NCBI GenBank assembly: GCA_964534315.1
Contig: CAZHOV010000058.1
Span: 1 to 30,693, forward strand
DNA length: 30,693 nucleotides
Origin: CAZHOV01 sp964534315
GTDB taxonomy: Bacteria > Bacteroidota > Bacteroidia > Chitinophagales > Saprospiraceae
Direction: 5' to 3'
Under the pieces are notes generated by a model. It ran no database searches, had not been told where the DNA came from, and saw only the letters and a program-made list of their open reading frames with translations. Positions 15,193 to 24,290 of this stretch are shown here, one piece after another. A program made the translations under genes and the position numbers. Each line of letters opens with the position of its first letter. The stretch's first letter is position 1.

Positions 15193-18100
15193 ATGAATCG
15201 TTTTCTACGCTATTTAGCCAAAGTTTTTACACTGATCGCCTTATTATTGCCCCTCCAATCAATTGCTCAATTAAGTGTAACGCCTTCAAACGTGCCCCCC
15301 TTCACTCCGGAAAACCTTATTACCAATATCTTTCTTGGAGAAGGTCTTGAAGTAATAGATATTGATTTTCAAGGTGATGGTCAGCAGGTCGGTTACTTTA
15401 CCGACGGGACTACTGATGTTGGTATTGATAGAGGAATTATTATGTCTTCGGGTAGTGTCATAGATGCCGCCGGCCCGAATAATTCGGGTAGCAACTCGGG
15501 GTCCTTTCCCGGCAATAATACTACAGATGTTGACCTCAGTGCAATTGCCAATGCTAATGTTTTAGACGTTGCCAAATACGAAATAACCTTTGTCCCTATT
15601 TCGGATACCCTCAGATTTCGATTTGTTTTTGCATCTGAAGAATATCCGGAATACGCCTGTTCCAGCTTTAACGATGCCTTTGGGTTTTTTATCTCCGGCC
15701 CTGGTATCAATGGCGGCTTTTCCAATGATGCCGAAAACATAGCCCTGGTCCCGGATCCTGCCGACCCAACAGGACTTACCTTTACTGATATTCCAGTAAC
15801 CATTAATAATGTAAATAATGCAGGAATCAATGTTCCGGGAGGCTGTGATTATGACTTTGGTATGTATTACAATGATAACAGTGGTAGTTTAACCATGCAG
15901 TACGACGGCTACCTGGATGTCTTTACAGCACAAGCAGTTGTAATACCTTGCTCTACATATACCATCAAACTGGCTATTTGTGATCGTGGTGATACCGTCT
16001 GGGATTCTGCCGTTTTCCTGGAAGCAAAGAGTTTCGGTACGGGCTCGCTGGAGGTTGAAGCATCAACCGTCAGTCTGGATGGTACGCTTGCCGAAGGGTG
16101 CTCGCCTGGTACGTTGACCTTCTCTTTGCCTACGCCTCCGGAATCAGACTTCTTTATTGATTACAATATTATTGGCGATGCGATAAATGGTGTGGATTAC
16201 GATTCCATCCCGCTGGATTTATTCATACCTGCGGGAGACACCTCTGTATCGGTCCCCATCATAGCTATTGAAGATTTTATTGACGAGCCCCTGGAATCAA
16301 TCGGGATCGATGTGCAACGCGACCCCTGTAATAGAGATACCTTCTGGATCTTTATCCGGGATAATCTGCTCGAAGCTCCTGATTTGGGCAATGATACCAC
16401 TATTTGCCAGGGAGATACCATGTCGTTAGACGGTACGCTCTCTGTGGAGGATAGCTTACCTCCGCCCCCTACATTCGTGTATGATGGGCCTGATTTGCCT
16501 ATTAGTCCGACTAATGCACCGGTTTTTGCAGATATTTTAGTAGCCGGTGTACAACCTGCCTTCCTGCAGGATGGGGTTATAAAACGAGTATGTTTAGATA
16601 CCATTTTACATACCTGGGTAGATGATCTGGATATTTTCCTGATATCTCCGGGTGGGCAGTTTATTGAATTGACGACTGACAACGGAGCGAATGGAAATCA
16701 TTACTTTAATACTTGTTTTACGATCGACGCAATGACACCGATTAACTTTCCGGGACCCTTTGCCCCTGCTTCTGCCACCCCTTTTACCGGAGAATGGCAG
16801 CCGGAAGGGGTCTGGTCGGACCTTTGGGACGGCGAAAACCCAACGAATGGAACCTGGCGATTGCAGGTTGTAGATGATGCCAATGGCTTTACCGGTACCA
16901 TACAATCCTGGTCGATCTGCTTCGAGCCGGTTTACGATATTATCTATGAATGGACACCCAGCGAAGGGTTATCCTGTGATGATTGTCCGGACCCACAAGC
17001 ATTTCCGGATACTACAACCACTTATGTTCTAACCGCTTCCGACTCCTATGGCTGCTCTGTTACCGACACGGTCACCATCAATGTGATCGATGCACCTGAT
17101 GCACCAAATCTGAACTGCGGTGCCATTACCGATAATACCATAACGGTAGAATGGGATTCTGTGCCCGGCGCTTTTTCTTATGAAGTTAGTATAGATGGCG
17201 GACCCTGGATTTCAGCAAGCGATAGCTTGTCCTACACCATTACAGGTGTACCGCTGAGCACCTGTCTTGAAATCGAAGTGAGAGGCGTTGGCACTTGCGG
17301 TGGTGAGATTGCTTTAGTGGACTGCTGTACCCCCGATTGCACCCCTCCAACTCCGGCTATTGATAATACGACCGATGCTTCCTGTTTTAATTCTACTGAT
17401 GGAACCGTTCAAGTTTCTGCTACCGGAACATTACCACCTTACAGTTATGCTATCGATGGTTATGGCTCAAATAATGTGGGCTTTTTTGACAGCCTGCCTC
17501 CCGGAACTTATACAGTAAACATCCAGGATGGCGTATTTTGTCCTACCAGTATTGAAGTGACGATCGGCGCACCAGACTCTATTGTGCTTACGCCCGTGAT
17601 TATAAATAATGTCACCTGTAATGGTGGCTCCGATGCTACTGTAACCGTTGAGGTGGAAGGAGGAACTAGCCCATATACCTTCAATTGGCTTGGCGGTTCA
17701 ACCGATTCTGTTGCTACCGGCTTTTCTGCCGGACCTGTTTCTGTCGAAGTGATTGATGCTAACGGCTGTTCTTCATTGACCGTATTCTCCGTAACCGAAG
17801 ATGATGCGCTGATTTCCTTTTCAGTACCTGACTCCGTTTCCTGCTTCGGCGGGAGTGATGGTTCTGTGACAACTATGACTATGGGAGGCATCCCTCCTTA
17901 TGACTATCAATGGGATATTGCGGCAGATAGCCAAACAACCAGCACCGCGGTGGACCTTCCTGCCGGAATTTATCAGGTGACCATTGCTGATGCTAATGGC
18001 TGTACTGTAGTACTAGCCGATACGATATACCAATTTGCTCCAATCGACCTGATTACTTCAGCTGAAATGACTAGCTGTTTTGGAAGTGATGACGGACTTG

Positions 18101-21100
18101 CCATAATTGAAGCTCAGGGAGGGGCAGGGGACTTCATTTATATTTGGAATGATACACAGAATCAATCCACAGATACAGCTACTAATCTGGTCTTTGGCGA
18201 TTATTCTGTTATTGTTACCGATGCCAACGGCTGTGTTGATTCGGCCAGTGTTGCGGTTAATGCACCAGACTCGCTATCCTTTACAGTGGCAGATAGTCAG
18301 CAACCAAGCTGTTTTGATTCGGCTGACGGGCAATTGTCCTTAAACCTTTCCGGTGGAACGCCCGGCTATGAATTTTTCTGGGATGATTTTGGCGTAGCTC
18401 CTCCAGACCGGATAGATCTCCAACGAGATACTTACCAGATTTCGGCTACTGACGCCAATGGTTGTATGGATACGCTCGTATTTATTATGGATGCTCCGGA
18501 AGCGATTTCCCTGGAGGTGGATCCAGCGGATATCCAGGATGTCAGTTGTAATGGCGGCAATGATGGAAGTGCTATGGCTACAACGACAGGGGGAACTGCT
18601 CCGTATACCTACACTTGGAGCGATGGCACTGCCAATGGCAATATGGTCCAAAACCTCTCTGCCGATACTTCCTTTGTCACAGTAACCGATGCCAATGGGT
18701 GCGAACAGATAGATACCTTCGTTGTAGAAGAACCGGAGGGCATTCTCTTGGATTTTGTCCTGGTGGACGTTTCATGCGAGGGCGATAGCTCTGGCTCCGT
18801 AGACGTAACGCCTATTGGCGGAACGGCTCCCTATTCTTATCAATGGAGCAATGGAGATACTACCGCCAATTCAACAAATCTCTTTGCTGATGACTACACC
18901 GTAGTTGTTACCGATGCCAATGGTTGTACAGTGGAAGAAACGATCGCCATTACCGAGTCCGAAGCCCTTTCTGTAGAGGCCCGGGACCTGACAAATGTCA
19001 GCTGTTTTGGTGGCGATGACGGGGGAGCAGTGGCTATCGGCACAGGCGGTGTAGAACCCTATTCCATTACCTGGAATAGCGGTCAAACGGAAGATACTAT
19101 CAATAATTTTACGGCAGGAACCTATGTCGTAACTATTTCGGATAGCTTGAATTGCGTAGCTACCGATACATTCGAAATTACAGAACCAGCCGAATTACTG
19201 ATCGATTCTTCTTCCACAACTGCTGCGGCTTGTTTTGAAGAAAATTCCGGAGCGATAAGCGTAGAAATTATAGGCGGAACCCCACCTTATGCTTATTTAT
19301 GGAACGATAATGCCATCGGGAATACACCGGACGCCACCAACCTCTTTGCCGGCGATTACTCGGTAACAGTAACAGATGCCAATGGTTGCATCGTCATGCA
19401 AGACTTTACAGTTGTCCAACCTGATGCGCTTGTGCTTTCTTCTGATCCGGTCAATGTTAATTGTGAGGGTGAAAATACAGGAAGTATTGATTTGACCGTC
19501 GAAGGAGGAGTAGGCCCTTATGCCTACCTTTGGACCAATAATGCTCAATCTCAAGATTTACAGAATCTGCCTGCGGATGATTATGAGGTTACGGTTACAG
19601 ATATAAATGGTTGTGAAGAAATATTGGCTGTTGAAATTACAGAACCTACAGCTATCGAATTGAGCTTTGAAGTAGATAACGTAGATTGTTTTGCAGGAAC
19701 AGACGGGAGCGTTACGCTTGATATCAGTGGGGGAGTTACCCCTTACAGCTTTAGCTGGACAGGTCCCAATGGTTTTACTGCTGATACGAAAGATTTATTG
19801 GAAATCGGGGCCGGCAATTATAATGTCACCCTAACCGACGCAAACGGTTGCCAGGAAACGATATCTACCATTCAGGTTATCCAACCTACAGAAGCTGTTA
19901 CTACGAATGTGCTTCCGGTAGATCAAATCTGCCATAACGCTTCCAATGGTACAGCTACGGTAGAAGTAACCGGAGGTACTGGTCCCTACACCTTTTTATG
20001 GAATAATAATCAAACGACCGCTACCGCTACCGACCTTTCTGAGGGAACCTATTATGTTACGGTATTCGATAGTGAGAATTGCACCTTTATAGATTCAGCA
20101 GAAGTAATCGCTTATGGAGAGATCACTGCAACTCTGACGCAGACGCCTCCGCTTTGTAATGACGGAAATAATGGTGCTTCCACCATTTCAACTGTTTTTT
20201 ACGACGGCGATGCAGCACCTTTTAACGAATTTTCCTATGAGTGGAATACGAATCCGGGCCAGGAAGGGCTGGAAGCTTCCAGCCTTACGGGTGGCACCAC
20301 CTACACGGTAACAATCACCAACGATGCCGGCTGCTCGGCAGTTGAGCAAATCACTATCGATAATCCGCCAGCTATCGCTGCTTCTATTGTTGAAACCACA
20401 GATGTGGAATGTTTTGGCGGCAATGAAGGAACTGCTGAAGCCTTTGGTGAAGGTGGAGTAGGGGATTACTCCTATTTCTGGTCCCCAAGTGCCGGAAGTC
20501 AGACGACACAGGTAGCTGAACAATTGTCTGCCGGTTCTCATACGGTTACGATCACAGATGAAAACGGCTGTTTTGCCGTTGCTCAGACTAATATACAGGA
20601 GCCCGCAGCCATATTGATTGAAAAATTCGCCAAAACGGACGTGCTCTGTTATGGAGGATCTACCGGTGCTATGTCCGTAACACCAGAAGGCGGAACGCCT
20701 CCATATGATTATTCCTGGTCAGGGGGACAAACTACTCAGGCAATCGGCGATATTGCTGCAGGTACGTACGACGTGACCATCACCGATGCGAATGGTTGTA
20801 CCATCATTGGCTCAGAAAGCATAAGGCAGCCCTCCGAGCCCCTAACTGCTGACTTGCAAGGTGTTCAGGTAAGTTGTTTTGGTAATGATGACGGACAGAT
20901 TATTTTCGAACCTCAAGGTGGAACGCCACCTTACATATACAGCATAGACGGAGAAAATTATAATGGTTCTTCTATACAGATAGGTCTGGAAGAAGGGAAT
21001 TATACGCGATTATATGTCCAGGATGCCAATGGTTGTATCTATTATGCTGGTTCTGCTTATGTAGGTACTCCGCCACCGGTAGAAGTAGATCTTGGTGAAG

Positions 21101-21618
21101 ATTTATCTATTCTTTTCGGAGATTCTGTATTATTGGAGCCCACCATCAGCAATACCGTCGGAGCAGTCTCGTATGCTTGGGAGCCGTTTGACTCCATCGG
21201 GTGCATCGATCTAGAATGCAGTTCGCTTTGGGTTTCCCCCACCTTTGATCAGTACTTTACCGTCTTTATTGAAGATGAAAGGGGATGCGAAGCTGAAGAC
21301 GAATTGTTTATTAATTTGGAAACAAACAGAGGAGTATATGTACCTACCGGTTTTACTCCAAATCAGGATAATAATAATGACTTATTGTTTGTTCAGGGTA
21401 AATCGGGAACTACGATACTATCTTTCAAGGTTTTCGACCGTTGGGGAGAATTAGTTTTTGAGAATGGAAATTTTGAGGTCAATGAGCCTTCAACTGGATG
21501 GAACGGCGAATTCAGGAGCAACACTGCGCCTCCCGGCGTCTATGTCTGGTTTATCGAAGCAGTCTACAAGGATGGTTTTAGGGAAACGCTGCAAGGGCAA
21601 ACCACCTTGATTCGGTAA
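15193..21618 (+). CDS. Giant SprB-like adhesin with T9SS type B (CHU_C) sorting domain
   Basis: 2141 residues, about 220 kDa. Domains in order: signal peptide 1-26; choice-of-anchor L domain about 27-285 (includes FVFASEEYPEY and NDAFGFFISGPG); Calx-beta-like domain about 290-395 (GDAINGVDYDSIP); a PKD-like domain opening DLGNDTTICQGD at 397 and resuming at YEWTPSEGLSCDDCPDP near 585, with a proprotein-convertase P-domain nested between (about 440-580); a fibronectin III-like domain about 633-715; sixteen SprB repeats about 729-1960, each with a CFGGxDG-type start and DANGC-type end; a short PKD-like piece; and a gliding-motility C-terminal domain about 2045-2141 (YVPTGFTPNQDN, FKVFDRWGELVF). 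SprB of Flavobacterium johnsoniae is the motile surface adhesin carried by the gliding machinery; this is a relative by architecture, not necessarily an orthologue. Export would need a T9SS encoded elsewhere. Confidence 0.95.
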   Translation: MNRFLRYLAKVFTLIALLLPLQSIAQLSVTPSNVPPFTPENLITNIFLGEGLEVIDIDFQGDGQQVGYFTDGTTDVGIDRGIIMSSGSVIDAAGPNNSGSNSGSFPGNNTTDVDLSAIANANVLDVAKYEITFVPISDTLRFRFVFASEEYPEYACSSFNDAFGFFISGPGINGGFSNDAENIALVPDPADPTGLTFTDIPVTINNVNNAGINVPGGCDYDFGMYYNDNSGSLTMQYDGYLDVFTAQAVVIPCSTYTIKLAICDRGDTVWDSAVFLEAKSFGTGSLEVEASTVSLDGTLAEGCSPGTLTFSLPTPPESDFFIDYNIIGDAINGVDYDSIPLDLFIPAGDTSVSVPIIAIEDFIDEPLESIGIDVQRDPCNRDTFWIFIRDNLLEAPDLGNDTTICQGDTMSLDGTLSVEDSLPPPPTFVYDGPDLPISPTNAPVFADILVAGVQPAFLQDGVIKRVCLDTILHTWVDDLDIFLISPGGQFIELTTDNGANGNHYFNTCFTIDAMTPINFPGPFAPASATPFTGEWQPEGVWSDLWDGENPTNGTWRLQVVDDANGFTGTIQSWSICFEPVYDIIYEWTPSEGLSCDDCPDPQAFPDTTTTYVLTASDSYGCSVTDTVTINVIDAPDAPNLNCGAITDNTITVEWDSVPGAFSYEVSIDGGPWISASDSLSYTITGVPLSTCLEIEVRGVGTCGGEIALVDCCTPDCTPPTPAIDNTTDASCFNSTDGTVQVSATGTLPPYSYAIDGYGSNNVGFFDSLPPGTYTVNIQDGVFCPTSIEVTIGAPDSIVLTPVIINNVTCNGGSDATVTVEVEGGTSPYTFNWLGGSTDSVATGFSAGPVSVEVIDANGCSSLTVFSVTEDDALISFSVPDSVSCFGGSDGSVTTMTMGGIPPYDYQWDIAADSQTTSTAVDLPAGIYQVTIADANGCTVVLADTIYQFAPIDLITSAEMTSCFGSDDGLAIIEAQGGAGDFIYIWNDTQNQSTDTATNLVFGDYSVIVTDANGCVDSASVAVNAPDSLSFTVADSQQPSCFDSADGQLSLNLSGGTPGYEFFWDDFGVAPPDRIDLQRDTYQISATDANGCMDTLVFIMDAPEAISLEVDPADIQDVSCNGGNDGSAMATTTGGTAPYTYTWSDGTANGNMVQNLSADTSFVTVTDANGCEQIDTFVVEEPEGILLDFVLVDVSCEGDSSGSVDVTPIGGTAPYSYQWSNGDTTANSTNLFADDYTVVVTDANGCTVEETIAITESEALSVEARDLTNVSCFGGDDGGAVAIGTGGVEPYSITWNSGQTEDTINNFTAGTYVVTISDSLNCVATDTFEITEPAELLIDSSSTTAAACFEENSGAISVEIIGGTPPYAYLWNDNAIGNTPDATNLFAGDYSVTVTDANGCIVMQDFTVVQPDALVLSSDPVNVNCEGENTGSIDLTVEGGVGPYAYLWTNNAQSQDLQNLPADDYEVTVTDINGCEEILAVEITEPTAIELSFEVDNVDCFAGTDGSVTLDISGGVTPYSFSWTGPNGFTADTKDLLEIGAGNYNVTLTDANGCQETISTIQVIQPTEAVTTNVLPVDQICHNASNGTATVEVTGGTGPYTFLWNNNQTTATATDLSEGTYYVTVFDSENCTFIDSAEVIAYGEITATLTQTPPLCNDGNNGASTISTVFYDGDAAPFNEFSYEWNTNPGQEGLEASSLTGGTTYTVTITNDAGCSAVEQITIDNPPAIAASIVETTDVECFGGNEGTAEAFGEGGVGDYSYFWSPSAGSQTTQVAEQLSAGSHTVTITDENGCFAVAQTNIQEPAAILIEKFAKTDVLCYGGSTGAMSVTPEGGTPPYDYSWSGGQTTQAIGDIAAGTYDVTITDANGCTIIGSESIRQPSEPLTADLQGVQVSCFGNDDGQIIFEPQGGTPPYIYSIDGENYNGSSIQIGLEEGNYTRLYVQDANGCIYYAGSAYVGTPPPVEVDLGEDLSILFGDSVLLEPTISNTVGAVSYAWEPFDSIGCIDLECSSLWVSPTFDQYFTVFIEDERGCEAEDELFINLETNRGVYVPTGFTPNQDNNNDLLFVQGKSGTTILSFKVFDRWGELVFENGNFEVNEPSTGWNGEFRSNTAPPGVYVWFIEAVYKDGFRETLQGQTTLIR
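17377..21057 (+). repeat. Sixteen coding SprB repeats
   Basis: Sixteen consecutive units of about 72-86 codons inside the adhesin. Consensus by eye: V-S-C-F-G-G-x-D-G, then GGTPPYxYxW, an LxAGxYxVTVTDANGC strand pair and a Pro-ending linker. Every unit keeps both cysteines, fitting one disulfide per domain. Units are well diverged from each other in DNA and protein, pointing to old duplications rather than recent expansion. Confidence 0.9.
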
Positions 21619-21665
21619 TCCTTTTAAACCATTTCGTTAACTTTTTGTTAATGACTTGTTTTGTG

Positions 21666-21697
21666 TTTGTACGTTTGATGTATATACATTAAATTTG
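21666..21697 (+). promoter_or_regulatory. Bacteroidota-type promoter of the marR-yceI unit
   Basis: TTTG at 21666-21669, a 20-bp spacer, and TAAATTTG at 21690-21697 match the sigma-ABfr-type consensus (TTTG-N19-21-TAnnTTTG) exactly. Transcription would start near 21704, about 10 bases before the marR ATG, giving a very short leader. Confidence 0.65.
21678..21689. promoter_or_regulatory. Candidate MarR operator
   Basis: ATGTATATACAT is a perfect 12-bp palindrome lying within the spacer between the -33 and -7 boxes, directly next to the -7 box. MarR dimers bind palindromes of this kind and typically repress their own promoter by occlusion. Assignment to this MarR is inferred from position. Confidence 0.5.
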
Positions 21698-21714
21698 TGA
21701 CGTAGTATTTAACA

Positions 21715-22170
21715 ATGATGAAGATAGAACAGGAAATACAGCAGAAAAAATTTGAGAGTGAGTACCAGAAAGCTCAAATAAATATTTTATTTACGGCATC
21801 CTGGCTTAGTACGTTAACGACGGAGGCATTGAAGCCTTTTAATATTTCCTGGCAACAATTTAACATACTGCGCATTCTTCGGGGCGTTCATCCGGAGGGT
21901 ACTTCAATTAAGGTATTAACAGAGCGGATGATCGATAAGATGTCTAATGCGTCCAGATTAGTGGATAAGCTTCTGCAAAAAGGATATGTTGATCGTCAGG
22001 CTTGCCCTGAAGATCGTAGAAGGGTAGATGTAAAAATTACTTCAGAGGGTTTAAAGATTATCGGTGAGGCCTCGGAAGTAATGGAGCAATCTCTATTTAA
22101 ACAAATGGAAAATTTGTCTGTTACCGAGGCAGAGCTTTTGAATAAGTTACTTGATCAATTAAGAGCATAA
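21715..22170 (+). CDS. MarR family transcriptional regulator
   Basis: 151 residues, the usual MarR length. Helical N-terminus for dimerisation (about 5-45), then a winged helix-turn-helix: ISWQQFNILRILRG, SIKVLTERMIDKMSNASRLVDKLLQKGYVDRQ as the HTH and recognition helix, and ACPEDRRRVDVKITSEGLK as the wing with the conserved Asp-Arg-Arg. Helices at 120-151 complete the dimer interface. The start is one of two adjacent ATGs (21715 or 21718). It is transcribed with the yceI-like gene 59 bp downstream, a pairing I recall from other Bacteroidota. Likely autoregulated through the palindrome in its promoter; the ligand is unknown. Confidence 0.93.
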   Translation: MMKIEQEIQQKKFESEYQKAQINILFTASWLSTLTTEALKPFNISWQQFNILRILRGVHPEGTSIKVLTERMIDKMSNASRLVDKLLQKGYVDRQACPEDRRRVDVKITSEGLKIIGEASEVMEQSLFKQMENLSVTEAELLNKLLDQLRA

Positions 22171-22229
22171 TATTTTTTTACTGAATTTCATGTTTAAACA
22201 ATTATTGTAATTACTTTATTCACCAAAAA

Positions 22230-22835
22230 ATGACCATCATGAGAAAGTTTTCATTTTTATTAACATTAGCATTGGCAATCGGATTAATTGCAGCGACTAC
22301 CCCTAACGGTAGTGAGAAAGCAATGGTAGATACCGAAAAAAGTAAGTTGGAGTGGAAAGGGTACAAGGTGACTGGTTCGCATACCGGTTATGTAAATATC
22401 AAGGAAGGAAGTCTTGATTTCGAAGACGGAGCGTTAGTTGGGGGAGAATTTACTATTGATATGGCATCTATTACCGTTACAGATTTAACCGGCGATTACA
22501 AGGGTAAGCTGGAAGGACACTTAAAGTCTGATGACTTTTTTGGTGTTAAAAAGCATCCTACTGCATCTTTTAAGATTAAAGAAGTTGTTTCAAGAGGAAA
22601 GCCGGGCGAGTACAAGATTACTGGTGCTTTAACAATTAAAGAAATTACCCAGGAGATCAAGTTTAACGCTATGGTTAAGGAAGATGGTAATATGGTTAAA
22701 GCTACAGGCGACATGGAAATCGATCGTTCAGATTTCAATGTACGTTATGGTTCAGGAAGCTTTTTTGACGGTCTAGGCGATAAGACGATTTACGACGAAT
22801 TCGATTTATCTGTTAGTTTAGTAGCTGCCAAATAA
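22230..22835 (+). CDS. YceI family secreted lipocalin-like protein
   Basis: 201 residues. An N-terminal signal peptide, MRKFSFLLTLALAIGLIAA, starts most naturally at the inner ATG (22239), three codons inside the ATG used here. The mature part is a YceI domain: DTEKSKLEWKGYKVTGSHTG, GGEFTIDMASITVTDL, LEGHLKSDDFFGVKKHPTASF, GALTIKEITQEIKF and a closing DRSDFNVRYGSGSFFDGLGD. YceI proteins are periplasmic beta-barrels that bind polyisoprenoid-type lipids. Likely regulated with the MarR gene upstream. A hairpin terminator follows 40 bp after the stop, reaching into the opposite gene. Confidence 0.93.
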   Translation: MTIMRKFSFLLTLALAIGLIAATTPNGSEKAMVDTEKSKLEWKGYKVTGSHTGYVNIKEGSLDFEDGALVGGEFTIDMASITVTDLTGDYKGKLEGHLKSDDFFGVKKHPTASFKIKEVVSRGKPGEYKITGALTIKEITQEIKFNAMVKEDGNMVKATGDMEIDRSDFNVRYGSGSFFDGLGDKTIYDEFDLSVSLVAAK

Positions 22836-22874
22836 TTAAAAAAGCATCAAATAGTTTTATAAATAAAGATTGAG

Positions 22875-22913
22875 GGTATCCTATAAATGATTAGGATACC
22901 TTCTTTTTTTCTT
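22875..22913 (+). terminator. Rho-independent terminator of marR-yceI, embedded in the ndh 3' end
   Basis: Stem GGTATCCTA (22875-22883) with TAGGATACC (22892-22900), an 8-base loop, then TTCTTTTTTTCTT. The right arm and T-tract lie inside the convergent ndh coding region, where the T-tract is the complement of its terminal lysine and glutamate codons. Confidence 0.8.
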
Positions 22914-24210
22914 CTTTTCTAGCACCTTCAGGAATTTTCGGTCGTATAATTAATCGTAAAGCCTGATCATAAGTAAAGTAGTTCCACACCCAATTGAAGA
23001 ATACCACTACTTTATTGCGGGTTCCGATCAACGCATATAAATGGACGAACAACCAAACAATCCATGCAAAGAAGCCTGCAAATGAAAATTTAGGTAAGTC
23101 TACCACCGCCTTATTTCGACCTATAGTGGCCATTGATCCCTTATCGATGTATTCAAATGATTTCCATTCTTTATCTTTGAGCGCTCTTTTTAAATTAACG
23201 GCCATGTGTTTTCCTTGTTGGATAGCGGTCTGAGCTACTTGCGGGTGGCCTTTTGGAAACGGATCGCTCTCCAAATAGGCGATATCTCCTATAGCAAAAA
23301 TATTTGGTACTCCATCCACTTGCAAATAGTCATTTACCCGGATTCGTTCGTTACTCACATATATATCTTCAGGTAATCCGTCAATTTTATTGCAAACAAT
23401 ACCAGCTGCCCAGATCACTTTGTTGGATCTGATTTTTTCTCCATTTTGTAATTCTACAAATTTACCATCGTAGTCAGTAACGAATAGGTTTTTCTTTACA
23501 ATTACCCCTAACCCTCTCAAAAAATCCTCTGCTTTTTGAGAGGATTTTTCCGACATGGACCCAAGCAGGCGGTCTGCCCCTTCGATCAGGTAAATATCTA
23601 CCTCTTTAGCGTTGAGTTCGGTATAATCTTTTGGAAGGATGAACTTTTTCATTTCTGCAAGGGCTCCCGCTATTTCTACGCCAGTAGGTCCGCCTCCGAC
23701 GATTACAATATCAATCAACCCCTGGCGCTGATCATAATCTTCTGTTATGATCGCCTTTTCATAGTCCATAAGGATTTCATTTCTTAAATACAAAGCTTCG
23801 GATACTGATTTCATTGGGAGAGCCTGCTTGCTGACGGCTTCATTTCCGAAGAAGTTGGTTTTTGCACCGTGAGCTAATACCAGATAATCGTATTCCAAAG
23901 ATCCAATAGAGGTAATTACTTCCTGTTCCTCATAGTCTACAGCTTCAACTTCTGCCACTCTAATGAAAACATTGTTTTTCTTCTGGAACAACTTTCTCAG
24001 TGGAAAGGCAATCGAACTAGGCTCCAATCCTGACATCGCTACCTGATAAAATAGAGGCTGAAACTGGTGGAAATTATTTTTATCCAAAAGGACTACCTGG
24101 AAAGAAGTGTTGGCGAGTCTCTTTGCCAGTGAAAGCCCTGCAAATCCCCCTCCTACAATAACTACTCTTTTTTGATCGGTTTTGGGGATGTTAATATGGA
24201 TTTTCTTCAT
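22891..24210 (-). CDS. ndh: Type II NADH dehydrogenase (NDH-2)
   Basis: 439 residues. Two Rossmann dinucleotide motifs: VVIVGGGFAGLSLAKRL (Gly20-Gly25, FAD) and IVIVGGGPTGVEIAGALAEM (Gly172-Gly177, NADH). Other NDH-2 landmarks are NNFHQFQPLFYQVAMSGLEP, LAHGAKTNFFGN, the FAIGDIAYLE flavin motif and HPQVAQTAIQQGKHMA. A hydrophobic C-terminal segment (FFAWIVWLFVHLYALIG, then VVFFNWVWNYF) gives membrane attachment. It oxidises NADH and reduces menaquinone without pumping protons. The ATG at 24210 is preferred over an in-frame TTG at 24249. The tail ends in a Glu/Lys-rich stretch whose codons double as the opposite strand's terminator. The DUF502 gene lies 80 bp upstream in the same direction. Confidence 0.94.
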   Translation of the reverse strand: MKKIHINIPKTDQKRVVIVGGGFAGLSLAKRLANTSFQVVLLDKNNFHQFQPLFYQVAMSGLEPSSIAFPLRKLFQKKNNVFIRVAEVEAVDYEEQEVITSIGSLEYDYLVLAHGAKTNFFGNEAVSKQALPMKSVSEALYLRNEILMDYEKAIITEDYDQRQGLIDIVIVGGGPTGVEIAGALAEMKKFILPKDYTELNAKEVDIYLIEGADRLLGSMSEKSSQKAEDFLRGLGVIVKKNLFVTDYDGKFVELQNGEKIRSNKVIWAAGIVCNKIDGLPEDIYVSNERIRVNDYLQVDGVPNIFAIGDIAYLESDPFPKGHPQVAQTAIQQGKHMAVNLKRALKDKEWKSFEYIDKGSMATIGRNKAVVDLPKFSFAGFFAWIVWLFVHLYALIGTRNKVVVFFNWVWNYFTYDQALRLIIRPKIPEGARKEEKKKVS

Positions 24211-24290
24211 AGTTGATCGGTTGTTTAGTTGATCGGTCAATGGAGCCAAGGTTAATTCCTTTTCCCAACACCTTCAATCAGCAAATTAAA

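Noticed and set aside
15193..21618. Antisense open frames within the giant adhesin gene
   Set aside because: Many frames are open opposite the repeats because of repeated codon patterns; none has a start context or recognisable protein features.
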